Assembly: GCA_004556205.1 (NCBI GenBank)
Contig: SFIL01000002.1
Location: 75,712-139,711 of the forward strand
Direction: 5' to 3'
Source: Clostridiales bacterium
GTDB lineage: Bacteria; Bacillota; Clostridia; Oscillospirales; Oscillospiraceae
DNA length: 64,000 nt
Under the pieces are notes generated by a model, which was not told where the DNA came from, made no database searches, and was given only the letters and a program-made list of their open reading frames with translations. The first letter of the stretch is position 1. Each line of letters begins with the position of its first letter. Position numbers and translations under genes: made by a program. Shown in pieces: positions 43,388-51,008 of this stretch.

Positions 43388-44608
43388 TCACTCAAATTTT
43401 CGCTGATAACAGTTCCCAGCTGATCTGCTTGCAAGGCCTTTGATCTGCAGCAGCGTCAGCGCAGCCATCACGCGTTGTGACGGCAGGGCGCAGGCTGCGA
43501 CCAGTTCGTCCGCATACTGCGGCTGACCCGTCAGCACGGAATAGACCTTTTGCTCGTCCTCCGTCAGCGGCGGCTTCTCTTTTTCGTCACTATAATCCTT
43601 CATCGCAGGAATGTCAACGACTTTTTTGTCGCCGCCCTCCTCGAATACCACGGGAGAGTAAACAGGCAGCGCCTTTTGGAAGCGTATCTGATAGATACGG
43701 TGCATTGCCTCCATTGCCCGACCGTCCGTAAGCTTGTCCGGAAACAGATGCTGATATTCCCTTAAAAGCTCCCAGCCGTTTTCGACCAAGAACGCGCCCT
43801 CACGAAGCAGGCGGTTGCTTCCCTCGCACTGCTTCACGCCAATGTTTCCGGGGATGGCGAACACGTCGCGTCCCTGCTCCAGTGCGTGCTCCGCCGTAAT
43901 GAGTGCGCCGCTCTTTTCGGGCGCTTCGACAACGAGAATGCCGAGAGACAGGCCGCTGATCAGCCGATTGCGCACGGGGAAGTTGCCACGTTCAGGCGGC
44001 GTATTCGGCGGAAACTCACTGAGAAGGCAGCCGTGCTGCTCGATCTCGCGGAACAAAAAGCGGTTCTCGCGCGGATAAACTACATCCACACCGCAGCCAA
44101 GCACGCAAAGCACGGGCATAGTCGAATCCAGCGCGCCGCGCAGTGCCATTGTGTCGATGCCGCGCGCACCACCCGAGACAACTATGCCGCCGCTCGCTGC
44201 GATCAGCTTGGAAAACTGCTTCGCGTGCAGCAGGCCGTAAGCGCTGCACCGCCTTGATCCGACCACACCGATCACCGCTTCATCATCAATGTGCGGAAAT
44301 GTCCCCTTATAATAGAGTACCGCCGGCGGGTCGGCAATATTCTTTAAGCGGTTTGGATATTCCTCGTCGCCGTAGGTCAAAAGCGAAATGCCTTTGTTGT
44401 CACAATCGGTAAGGATGCGTTCCGGCTCGTCGAGCGATTTATCTAACAAGCCCTCGAGCCAGCGGCGCTCAAAGCCCTCCGTCTGCGCATACTCCGCCTC
44501 ACCCATCTCGTAGATGCGCTCCGCCGTGCCGTACAGGCGCAAAAGCGCCGCGCAGCCGCGTGTGCCGATTCCCTTGCGCGTTGTCAGCCATATCCAATGC
44601 TTCAGCAT
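43388..44608 (-). CDS. dprA: DNA-processing protein DprA
   Basis: Protects incoming single-stranded DNA in transformation and loads RecA. The 406-residue protein has an N-terminal SAM-like/HhH region, the Rossmann core VGSRRCSAYG near residue 115 with VSGGARGIDTMALRGAL near 142, RNRLISGLS near 217 and TAEHALEQGRDVFAIPG near 242, plus a C-terminal winged-helix remnant. It lies 16 bases before topA. Com genes are not in the window, so competence is not implied. Confidence 0.95.
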   Translation of the reverse strand: MLKHWIWLTTRKGIGTRGCAALLRLYGTAERIYEMGEAEYAQTEGFERRWLEGLLDKSLDEPERILTDCDNKGISLLTYGDEEYPNRLKNIADPPAVLYYKGTFPHIDDEAVIGVVGSRRCSAYGLLHAKQFSKLIAASGGIVVSGGARGIDTMALRGALDSTMPVLCVLGCGVDVVYPRENRFLFREIEQHGCLLSEFPPNTPPERGNFPVRNRLISGLSLGILVVEAPEKSGALITAEHALEQGRDVFAIPGNIGVKQCEGSNRLLREGAFLVENGWELLREYQHLFPDKLTDGRAMEAMHRIYQIRFQKALPVYSPVVFEEGGDKKVVDIPAMKDYSDEKEKPPLTEDEQKVYSVLTGQPQYADELVAACALPSQRVMAALTLLQIKGLASRSAGNCYQRKFE

Positions 44609-44630
44609 ATCTTTCTCTCTTTCGATCGCT

Positions 44631-45380
44631 TCAGTATTTCATCTTCCACATCACGAGCGCCGCCGCAACAGCCGCGTTGAGCGACTCACAGCGCGGCTGC
44701 ATCGGGATGATGAGCTGCCGATCCGACGCCTCCAAAAGCCGCTGACAAATTCCCTGTCCCTCACTGCCGATTACAACGAGGTCATTCCGAATATCCGCTT
44801 GCCGCAGATCTGCAGCGCACTCCGAAAGGGCAGTGGCCGTAATGCGGATTTCCTTTTCTCTGCAAATACGGAGAACATCCGACAGTTCCGCACGCTGCGG
44901 CACGGTGCGGAACACCGCTCCCATCGAGGCGCGAACCGTCTTCTCAGAAAATGGGTCGGCGCAACCGTTCGTCAGCAGAACTGGAATATCAAATGCGTCT
45001 GCCGTACGCAGAATCGTGCCCAAATTCCCAGGGTCTTGGAGGCGGTCAAGCAGGAGCATCCCTTCTCTGATTTCAGCTGTCTCGCGCTTCGGAAGCGCAC
45101 AGGTAAAGATCACACCCTGCGGCGTCTTCATGCTTGAAAGGCTATGCATTAGTGAGGAAGGAATTTCCGCCACACGCACGGAGGACGGAAGTGCGGGAAG
45201 CGTCTCTCCCTCGGAAATGACCACAGTTTTCAAATGCGGATACCACTTACACGCTTCCTCTAACAGCTTGAAGCCGTCGGCGACAAATTCATCGCATTCC
45301 TCACGGTAAGCGCGAGAGGTCTGCAACCTTCGAATGTGCTGAAGCAAAGAGTTCTGACTACTGGTGATCCGCTCAGCCAT
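44631..45380 (-). CDS. TrmH/SpoU-family RNA 2'-O-methyltransferase
   Basis: A SAM-dependent trefoil-knot methyltransferase acting on rRNA or tRNA ribose. The 249-residue protein has an N-terminal substrate-binding domain and the three SpoU motifs: DPGNLGTILRTADAF near residue 115, VVIGSEGQGI near 200 and IPMQPRCESLNAAVAAAL near 221. It resembles YsgA/RlmB-like proteins, but the target base is not predictable. It has a strong promoter 50 bases upstream and leads into dprA, 22 bases away. Confidence 0.92.
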   Translation of the reverse strand: MAERITSSQNSLLQHIRRLQTSRAYREECDEFVADGFKLLEEACKWYPHLKTVVISEGETLPALPSSVRVAEIPSSLMHSLSSMKTPQGVIFTCALPKRETAEIREGMLLLDRLQDPGNLGTILRTADAFDIPVLLTNGCADPFSEKTVRASMGAVFRTVPQRAELSDVLRICREKEIRITATALSECAADLRQADIRNDLVVIGSEGQGICQRLLEASDRQLIIPMQPRCESLNAAVAAALVMWKMKY

Positions 45381-45432
45381 ATATTTTCTCCATTCGTGTT
45401 TTATCTTTCAATTCAAGGATATAATGTGATAC

Positions 45433-45460
45433 ATTATAATATTATACACAGTTCTGTCAA
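45433..45460 (-). promoter_or_regulatory. Strong promoter with dyad, before the RNA methyltransferase gene
   Basis: TTGACA (45455-45460), a 16-base spacer and TATAAT (45433-45438) on the minus strand. Immediately downstream, ATAATGT-GAT-ACATTAT (45421-45437) is a perfect dyad overlapping the -10, a possible operator. This probably drives the methyltransferase-dprA-topA-trmFO-plsX-rnc string. Confidence 0.78.
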
Positions 45461-45515
45461 GCATTGCAATATCAGCCGATATAAAATTTTGTCCTGTTTT
45501 GCGTCAATCATACGC

Positions 45516-45552
45516 AAAGCTCCCCGCAAGGCGTTACCCTTGCAGGGAGCTT
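45516..45552 (-). terminator. Terminator of the nine-gene accessory operon
   Basis: GAAGCTCCCTGCAAGG and CCTTGCGGGGAGCTT arms pair on the minus strand, with TTTGCG after them, 13 bases past the BtpA-family gene. The T-run is short, so termination may be partial. Confidence 0.68.
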
Positions 45553-45564
45553 CGTGCCATCTCG

Positions 45565-46362
45565 CTATCGAATTAATTTGATAAAGGCTTTCACAAGTTC
45601 TCGGTCAACCGGCGCCGAGAGATTGCCGTCTCTCTTAAAGCCGCTGCCGATGATCGCGCCGTCAGCATACTGCCACAGCGCTGCGGCATTTTTTGCGTTC
45701 AAGCCGCTGCCGATCAATAGCGGGATCGACAGTCCCTGCTTTATTTCGCATATCAGCGCCGTATCGGGCGCAATACCGGTCGCGCGGCCTGTCAAGATTG
45801 CGGCATCCGCGCCGGAGGTCTGTATATCATGTGCTTTTTCCTGTAAGCTTCGATCGGCAGTGATTGCGTGGCTTCCGTGCTTGACCTGAAAATCGCCGAA
45901 AACCATGATATCCTTTGCGTCGATCGCAGCGCGATATCGCAGCAGCTCGGGCGCAGCAGCGCCAATATAACCGCTGTTGCTGATATAGGCGTTCATCAAG
46001 TTGAAGCAGCGGATAAAATCGGCTCCGACTGCTTTTGCAATCGCCATCGCCTGTATCGCGCCGTTCAGATGCACATTGATCCCCAACGGCAGCTCAGGAA
46101 AACGCGCTTTGATCGCAGTCGCCGCGACCGTCAGAAACGCAACCGTTTCCGCGCCGATCTCGCTGCCTATGTGATAAGGCGTATCAAATTGATTCTCGAT
46201 TTGAACGGCATCCACGCCGCCTTCCGCCAAGCCCTCCGCATCACGAAGGGCAAGATCATAGATCTCCTCCAAGTGTCCGAGATAGCGAGGGCTTCCCGGC
46301 AGCGCTTTCAGATGCACCATGCCGATCACGGGTTTTTTGCCGTTCCAAAGCTTCGTAAACAT
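45565..46362 (-). CDS. BtpA/SgcQ-family TIM-barrel protein
   Basis: A 265-residue protein with the family start VIGMVHLKALPGSPRY near residue 11, then GGVDAVQIENQFD near 47, and phosphate-binding barrel loops SGADAAILTGRATG near 183 and LLIGSGLNAKNAA near 211. BtpA was named for photosystem I biogenesis in cyanobacteria, but in heterotrophs (for example E. coli sgcQ) members sit in sugar-catabolism operons. The glycine-rich phosphate loops suggest it acts on a sugar phosphate. It is the last gene, four bases after the YjbQ-family gene. Confidence 0.87.
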   Translation of the reverse strand: MFTKLWNGKKPVIGMVHLKALPGSPRYLGHLEEIYDLALRDAEGLAEGGVDAVQIENQFDTPYHIGSEIGAETVAFLTVAATAIKARFPELPLGINVHLNGAIQAMAIAKAVGADFIRCFNLMNAYISNSGYIGAAAPELLRYRAAIDAKDIMVFGDFQVKHGSHAITADRSLQEKAHDIQTSGADAAILTGRATGIAPDTALICEIKQGLSIPLLIGSGLNAKNAAALWQYADGAIIGSGFKRDGNLSAPVDRELVKAFIKLIR

Positions 46363-46365
46363 AAT

Positions 46366-46767
46366 TTACGCTCCCACGATCTGCACATAAACCGTGCGCT
46401 CTCTCGGACCGTCAAATTCAAAGAAATATATCTCCTGTGACCCGCCGAGCTTCAGTTCGCCGTCTGAAATAGGAAAGGTCTGCTGCGCATTCGTCAGGAT
46501 CGACTTTAGATGCCCCGCAGCGTCCGTGGCAGGATCACAGGTATGGGCAAACGGCGTGTCGATCGGCACGAGCTTTCGAACGAGCCGGTCTACATCAGTC
46601 AGTGCATTCGGGTCAATACCGCAGGCAATCAATACGCCCGCCGTGGAATGCGGCGTATAGACAAGGCAAAGACCCTCCCGTACGCCACTCTTTGCGGCAG
46701 CCGCGCGCACCTCCTCCGTGATATTGTAAAGCTTATGCTTTTCCGTTGAAATATGTAATACTTCCAT
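46366..46767 (-). CDS. YjbQ/UPF0047-family protein
   Basis: A 133-residue protein of the YjbQ family, whose members show a weak thiamine-phosphate-synthase side activity in vitro and whose real role is unknown. Conserved features: YTPHSTAGVLI near residue 38, an FAHTCDPATDAAGHLKS block near 74 with metal-type histidines, and the C-terminal LGGSQEIYFFEFDGPRERTV. AAGGAG precedes ATG. Its place inside a sugar or nucleoside operon, between SIS and BtpA genes, suggests a catabolic rather than vitamin role. Confidence 0.88.
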   Translation of the reverse strand: MEVLHISTEKHKLYNITEEVRAAAAKSGVREGLCLVYTPHSTAGVLIACGIDPNALTDVDRLVRKLVPIDTPFAHTCDPATDAAGHLKSILTNAQQTFPISDGELKLGGSQEIYFFEFDGPRERTVYVQIVGA

Positions 46768-46779
46768 GGTATCGGCTCC

Positions 46780-47892
46780 TTATACCTGCCAACCCGCGAC
46801 AGGACCCGTGTACAGCAGGTCGATCACATGCTTCAGATCCACATCATGCGGTGCGTCGGGATCCTTGAAGGACAGGCGCGAAAGCTCGCAGGCGAACAGA
46901 TGCAGCACGACCATGCTTGCCAAAACTGCGGCATACTCGCTCAGCTCCGAGATAAACGGCGCGACCTTCACAACATTTTCTGTCTCCTCGCAGGCAACAT
47001 CGCCGACCACAAGGACGCGCGCACACTGCGCCTTGGCATACTCCACGACCTGCTGCTCACGATGGTCGCTGAGGTTGTTGCCGATGACGATCACGGCGTC
47101 GGCGCTCTTAATGGCAAAGCCGTTCAGATGCAGATATTCCTCGGCGTTTGTCGTCATAATGCGGCAGCGGTTCGTCTCGATGATCTTCGCTGCGCCGATC
47201 ATACTCGCGGTTCTTGCTGGCCCGCTGCCGGCAAAGGCGTAGCAACGCGCCTCAAGGAATTTCTGCGCGTTCTGTTTGATCTTCTCATATTCCTCGGCAT
47301 AGATCCTGCGGATGATCTGCGGTGTTTTCGTCGTCAACTCCTCTGCCAGCGCCTCGCAAGCTGTGCAATCGCCGCCCTTTTCCTTACCGAGCGCTGCGGC
47401 AAGCGCAAACATCAATGCAAGACCGCTTGTGCTGGTCTTAGTCGGGAAGGACTTGGAAACACCCGTCGCCGTGGTAACAAGCGGTGCAGTGCAGTCCTTG
47501 CCGAGCGGACTGTCAGCATGGTTCGTCACGCCGACGGCAATGCCCTTGCAGGCATTGACATATTCAAGCGATTTCAGCACATAGAGCGACTTGCCGGATG
47601 AGCTGAACAGAACGACTATCGTCTTTTCGTCCACCTTCGGCTGAAGCAGATAAAAGTCATATGCTTCGTAGCCAAACGCCTCAACGCCCGCATATTTGCG
47701 AAATGCGTGTGCGGCGGCAAAGCCGATAAAATAGCAGTCTCCCGAACCGACGATATAGACCCGTTCCACATCTTTGCCAAGCGCGGCAAGCTCAGAAAGA
47801 CGATCTTTGAGCTGCTTCATGCAGTTCTCGATGGCATCTGCCTGTTCCAGCATCTCATTTGGAAAATAGTACTCGTTCCAATCAATTTTCAT
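46780..47892 (-). CDS. Double-SIS-domain sugar isomerase/deglycase
   Basis: A 370-residue protein with two sugar-isomerase (SIS) domains, similar in plan to the isomerase half of GlmS and to FrlB, fructosamine-6-phosphate deglycase. Domain 1 has VYIVGSGDCYFIGFAAAHAF near residue 46 and VVLFSSSGKSLYVL near 94. Domain 2 has YAFAGSGPARTASMIGAAKI near 218 and AVIVIGNNLSDHR near 263. There is no glutamine amidotransferase domain. It starts four bases after the PfkB-kinase gene, so a kinase then isomerase/deglycase sequence is likely. The substrate is unknown. Confidence 0.88.
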   Translation of the reverse strand: MKIDWNEYYFPNEMLEQADAIENCMKQLKDRLSELAALGKDVERVYIVGSGDCYFIGFAAAHAFRKYAGVEAFGYEAYDFYLLQPKVDEKTIVVLFSSSGKSLYVLKSLEYVNACKGIAVGVTNHADSPLGKDCTAPLVTTATGVSKSFPTKTSTSGLALMFALAAALGKEKGGDCTACEALAEELTTKTPQIIRRIYAEEYEKIKQNAQKFLEARCYAFAGSGPARTASMIGAAKIIETNRCRIMTTNAEEYLHLNGFAIKSADAVIVIGNNLSDHREQQVVEYAKAQCARVLVVGDVACEETENVVKVAPFISELSEYAAVLASMVVLHLFACELSRLSFKDPDAPHDVDLKHVIDLLYTGPVAGWQV

Positions 47893-47895
47893 CGT

Positions 47896-48825
47896 TTACT
47901 CCCCTGCTTTCTTCAAATATTCATCAATTTCTTCCCGCTGCGGCATCGAACGGGCACCGGAGCGCGTAACAGAAATACCCGACGCGACCGAGGCAAATCG
48001 CATTGCCTCCTCGACCGAGCTTCCCTCCATCTCCGCGCAGACAAAGGCAGCGGCATAGGTATCGCCCGCGCCTGTCGCATCGACGGCGACATGCTCCGTC
48101 GGAAGTGCACGGAAAACGACATTGCCTGCGCTATCCATCAGATAGGAGCCTTCCTTTCCGCGCTTGACGATAAAGGTCTGGCCCTCCGACGGTGTCAAGG
48201 CGAGAGCATCCATTTCGCTCTGACCTGCAAGCACGACGTCGCTCATCGCGCAGAGTTTCTGCATCGATGCCCTAACCGCAGGCGGCACTGCGTCAGGCGG
48301 ATAGCGAAGGTTCGGGTCAAAATAGATCCTTGCGCGGCCCTTCCACGACGGCAGCACCTCAAAAATACTCTCCTCCGCCGGGTGAATGCCAATCATTACT
48401 CCCGAAACGAAAATTGCATCCGGCTGCACCTTATCCAAATAGCGGACATCCTCCGGCTTCAGCTTCTCATACGCCGAGCCGTTCGCCAGAACCCAAATTG
48501 TCCGTTCGCCGTCGGGCGTGACGGCGATGATGACCAGACCGCTGGCTGTCTCCGGATCGAGCGGGATTCCCTCGTTATTAACATGGTAGTTTTGCATATC
48601 GTCCTTGAGGTAATGTCCGACCTCATCGTCTCCGAGTCGGCAGATGATGGAGGTATCCATGCCGAGCACACCCAGTCCCGCTGCGATGTTGCCGCCCGTA
48701 CCGCCGCCGTTGCGCTTGAGCGGCGTACCATAGGTTCCGTCTCCGCAGTTGGGATAGGCAATGATGTGGGTCAGCATATCGGCAAAAATATCTCCGATGA
48801 CAACGACTTTTTTCTTATTCGCCAT
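47896..48825 (-). CDS. PfkB-family carbohydrate kinase
   Basis: A 309-residue sugar or nucleoside kinase. PfkB signatures are present: NGGGTGGNIAAGLGVLGMD near residue 39 and DATGAGDTYAAAFVCAEM near 248 with the catalytic Asp. The short lid region and PNLRYPP segment near 183 fit the ribokinase/fructosamine-kinase side of the family. AAAGGAGG precedes ATG. It lies between the nucleoside-hydrolase-like and SIS genes, so it probably phosphorylates the sugar moiety released by the former or an intact glycosylamine. Confidence 0.9.
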   Translation of the reverse strand: MANKKKVVVIGDIFADMLTHIIAYPNCGDGTYGTPLKRNGGGTGGNIAAGLGVLGMDTSIICRLGDDEVGHYLKDDMQNYHVNNEGIPLDPETASGLVIIAVTPDGERTIWVLANGSAYEKLKPEDVRYLDKVQPDAIFVSGVMIGIHPAEESIFEVLPSWKGRARIYFDPNLRYPPDAVPPAVRASMQKLCAMSDVVLAGQSEMDALALTPSEGQTFIVKRGKEGSYLMDSAGNVVFRALPTEHVAVDATGAGDTYAAAFVCAEMEGSSVEEAMRFASVASGISVTRSGARSMPQREEIDEYLKKAGE

Positions 48826-48837
48826 ATGAAACCTCCT

Positions 48838-49932
48838 TTACCGGGGTGCTCTTGCCAACTTTGCAAACATATCTCCGAAAACCGCGTCTCTGTAAATATA
48901 TCGGCAGATCCGCGCGGTGTGCCCGACATCGGTCGAACAATCCCAACAGATCTCGTCCGTCAGCTTGGGCAGACGTACAAGCTCTGAGGGGCACCATGTC
49001 GGATTGACCATATAGGCGACCGTAGAGATATCCCAAATGATTCGGGACGGAGAGATCGCGGTATTGGTATAAGGCTCGCCCGCCTCGCCGTAATCATCCA
49101 GCCCTTTCCCGTAGGTCTTATGGAACAGGCGCAGCCAATTCATACCCATCTCCTGCGTAAGCTGGCTGACGACATTTTCCGTCAAATAAGTGCCGACACG
49201 GCTTTTTCCCTTCATATTGCGCTCCAGCTCCGGCGCGGTTACGGTCAGATTGGAGGCGACCGTCATGCACGGAACGAGCACCAACGGTACGCCGCACTCG
49301 ACAATCAGCTGCGAAGCAAGCATATCCTGCCCGAGGTTAAATTCGATGGTGTGCGGCCAGTAGAACGGCTGTCCCGCAAGCCAGACAACAACGATCTTTT
49401 TTATGATAGACGGATCCATCAAAATGGCGGAGGCGACATTCGTGATTTCTCCGATGGCGATCACATAAAGCGGCTCGTCGCTTTCGTGCGCGCGGCGAAC
49501 CAAATCCCTTGCCGCCTCGCTCTCCACCGGTGTTTCTCGGTCGGTCAGATAGGACGGCGAGCCGCGGAATACCATTCCTTTCGGGTCGCGGTTCATCAGG
49601 GAGAACAGATGCAGGATCTCTTGATAACTCTGCTCCAGCCCCTCCTGCAAATCGGCGGTCATGGGAATATTGACATCCGCATTCATCATCCGCGCCAAAA
49701 AAGCAGAGGAGAAAGGGGCGGCGTAGATGGCCTGAACATCGAGGCGTTCCGGCGACATTAAGGCATAAGCAATAGCGAACTGGTCGTCCACCTCGTTATA
49801 TGTATCTGAATCAATGACTGCACGGACTTTGCCCTTGGGCGGTACAAGGCGCAGCGCCCGTTCTTCGTCCGTTAAAACAGGAAATTTCACAGTAAACGCT
49901 TCCCTTCCGAAAAATTTTTCATCCACGTGCAC
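48838..49932 (-). CDS. Nucleoside-hydrolase (IUNH) family protein, variant active site
   Basis: A 364-residue protein of the calcium-dependent nucleoside hydrolase fold, which splits N-glycosidic bonds. The metal motif DTDPGxDD appears as DSDTYNEVDDQFA near residue 41, and other family segments are AIGEITNVASAIL near 167, EFNLGQDMLASQ near 206 and WDISTVAYMVNP near 300, where the usual His-Asp pair reads Trp-Asp. The GTG start at 49932 has AAAAGG seven bases upstream and overlaps the permease gene by 14 bases. The altered donor position suggests an unusual nucleoside or N-glycoside as substrate. Confidence 0.87.
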   Translation of the reverse strand: MHVDEKFFGREAFTVKFPVLTDEERALRLVPPKGKVRAVIDSDTYNEVDDQFAIAYALMSPERLDVQAIYAAPFSSAFLARMMNADVNIPMTADLQEGLEQSYQEILHLFSLMNRDPKGMVFRGSPSYLTDRETPVESEAARDLVRRAHESDEPLYVIAIGEITNVASAILMDPSIIKKIVVVWLAGQPFYWPHTIEFNLGQDMLASQLIVECGVPLVLVPCMTVASNLTVTAPELERNMKGKSRVGTYLTENVVSQLTQEMGMNWLRLFHKTYGKGLDDYGEAGEPYTNTAISPSRIIWDISTVAYMVNPTWCPSELVRLPKLTDEICWDCSTDVGHTARICRYIYRDAVFGDMFAKLARAPR

Positions 49933-50887
49933 CTGCGGGCCTTTTGGCTTTCAAACGGGAGCTTCTCGCTCTGAAGCGATCGGCATTTTGGAAGAAGATC
50001 ATCACGATCAACAGGAACAGTCCGAGAACAACATTTTGGAAGGTGTCCGGCATGCCTGCGGCGATCAGACCGATGAAGATGATATTCAGGCTGAACTGGC
50101 TGATAAAGATGCCGAGGGTCAGATTACAGATACGTTGGAGCACCAACGCCAAAAGGATACTGATGAGGGGCTTAAATACGATGGTAACACTTCCGAGTCC
50201 GGTCTGCGCACCGACGGAGCCGGACTGGCTCAGCGTCAGGATGGCAGCCACAGAGAGGAAGATCCCGCCGTAGACAAAGGACTTAAATTTTACAAGTCCC
50301 GTTTTAATACCTGCGTTTTTAGCGACAAGCTCATTGCTGCCGACCGCACGCATATGGAAGCTGAATTTCGTATGATTGAAGATAAAATAGAATAAAAGCG
50401 CGGAGGCAAGGAACACGATGATGATATAGGGGGTAGAACCCAAGACGGCATATTTATTTTCGATCTGCACGAAACCAAACTGTCCGGCAAGCTGTTTACC
50501 GATGATCTCATAGATCATCGTCAGACCCATCGTTAGCACCAGCGACGGGATCTTGAGGACCTGATTCAGTGCACCGGTTACAACGGAGGTCAGGATCCCT
50601 GCGCCGAACGCGCCGAGGATCAGACCCGCCATACCGTATTTTGCGGCACAAAGTCCGCCGACGGCACCGCTGATGATCAGGGCAGAGCCTACCGTGAAGT
50701 CAAACACGCCGCAGATATTGCCATAGGCCACGGCGTATGCCGTGATCGTTGGAATGATCGACTGCAAAAAGATCGTATAGACACAATTCCAATTGCTGAA
50801 ACGATCAAAGCAGATGCAGAGGAACACACAGTAGATAATAACCGGCAGCATCAGAGCCTTGACGGTATTTAGAAGAAATTTTTTCAT
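49919..50887 (-). CDS. Sugar/nucleoside ABC transporter permease 2 (RbsC-like)
   Basis: A 322-residue polytopic membrane protein of the BPD_transp_2 family. It has NICGVFDFTVGSALIISGAV near residue 57, QVLKIPSLVLTMGL near 108 and the cytoplasmic loop GSNELVAKNAGI near 188, and ends in a basic tail. Some family glycines are replaced relative to permease 1. Together with the permease at 52200-53159 it probably forms a heterodimeric channel. It follows the binding-protein gene across a strong hairpin and overlaps the hydrolase gene. Confidence 0.88.
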   Translation of the reverse strand: MKKFLLNTVKALMLPVIIYCVFLCICFDRFSNWNCVYTIFLQSIIPTITAYAVAYGNICGVFDFTVGSALIISGAVGGLCAAKYGMAGLILGAFGAGILTSVVTGALNQVLKIPSLVLTMGLTMIYEIIGKQLAGQFGFVQIENKYAVLGSTPYIIIVFLASALLFYFIFNHTKFSFHMRAVGSNELVAKNAGIKTGLVKFKSFVYGGIFLSVAAILTLSQSGSVGAQTGLGSVTIVFKPLISILLALVLQRICNLTLGIFISQFSLNIIFIGLIAAGMPDTFQNVVLGLFLLIVMIFFQNADRFRARSSRLKAKRPAGARG

Positions 50888-50940
50888 AACAGATCATATC
50901 CTTTGAAGCAAGTTCCGGCAGGATGCTGCCCTGTACCGGT

Positions 50941-50972
50941 TGTGCGGGCAGGCAGAGCCGCCTGCCCGCACA
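50941..50972 (-). other. Strong intercistronic hairpin after the second binding-protein gene
   Basis: TGTGCGGGCAGGC and its exact complement (13 bases each) flank a six-base loop between the binding-protein stop (51009) and the permease start (50887). No T-run follows. It parallels the hairpin at 18452-18483 in the other sugar operon. Confidence 0.75.
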
Positions 50973-51008
50973 TTGTAAGGAGAATGAGAAAGGAAACAAT
51001 GAAAAGGA

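Noticed and set aside
41698..43443. 581-codon plus-strand frame opposite topA
   Set aside because: It is antisense to a complete topoisomerase I gene; high-GC third positions open the opposite frame by chance.
45421..45450. PerR- or Fur-like operator before the RNA methyltransferase gene
   Set aside because: The A/T dyads are suggestive, but their spacing does not match the 7-1-7 PerR/Fur arrangement; it is kept only as an unnamed dyad.
47707..48987. 426-codon plus-strand frame across the SIS and PfkB genes
   Set aside because: It crosses a gene boundary and lacks any recognisable motif, whereas the minus-strand genes have clear signatures and ribosome sites.
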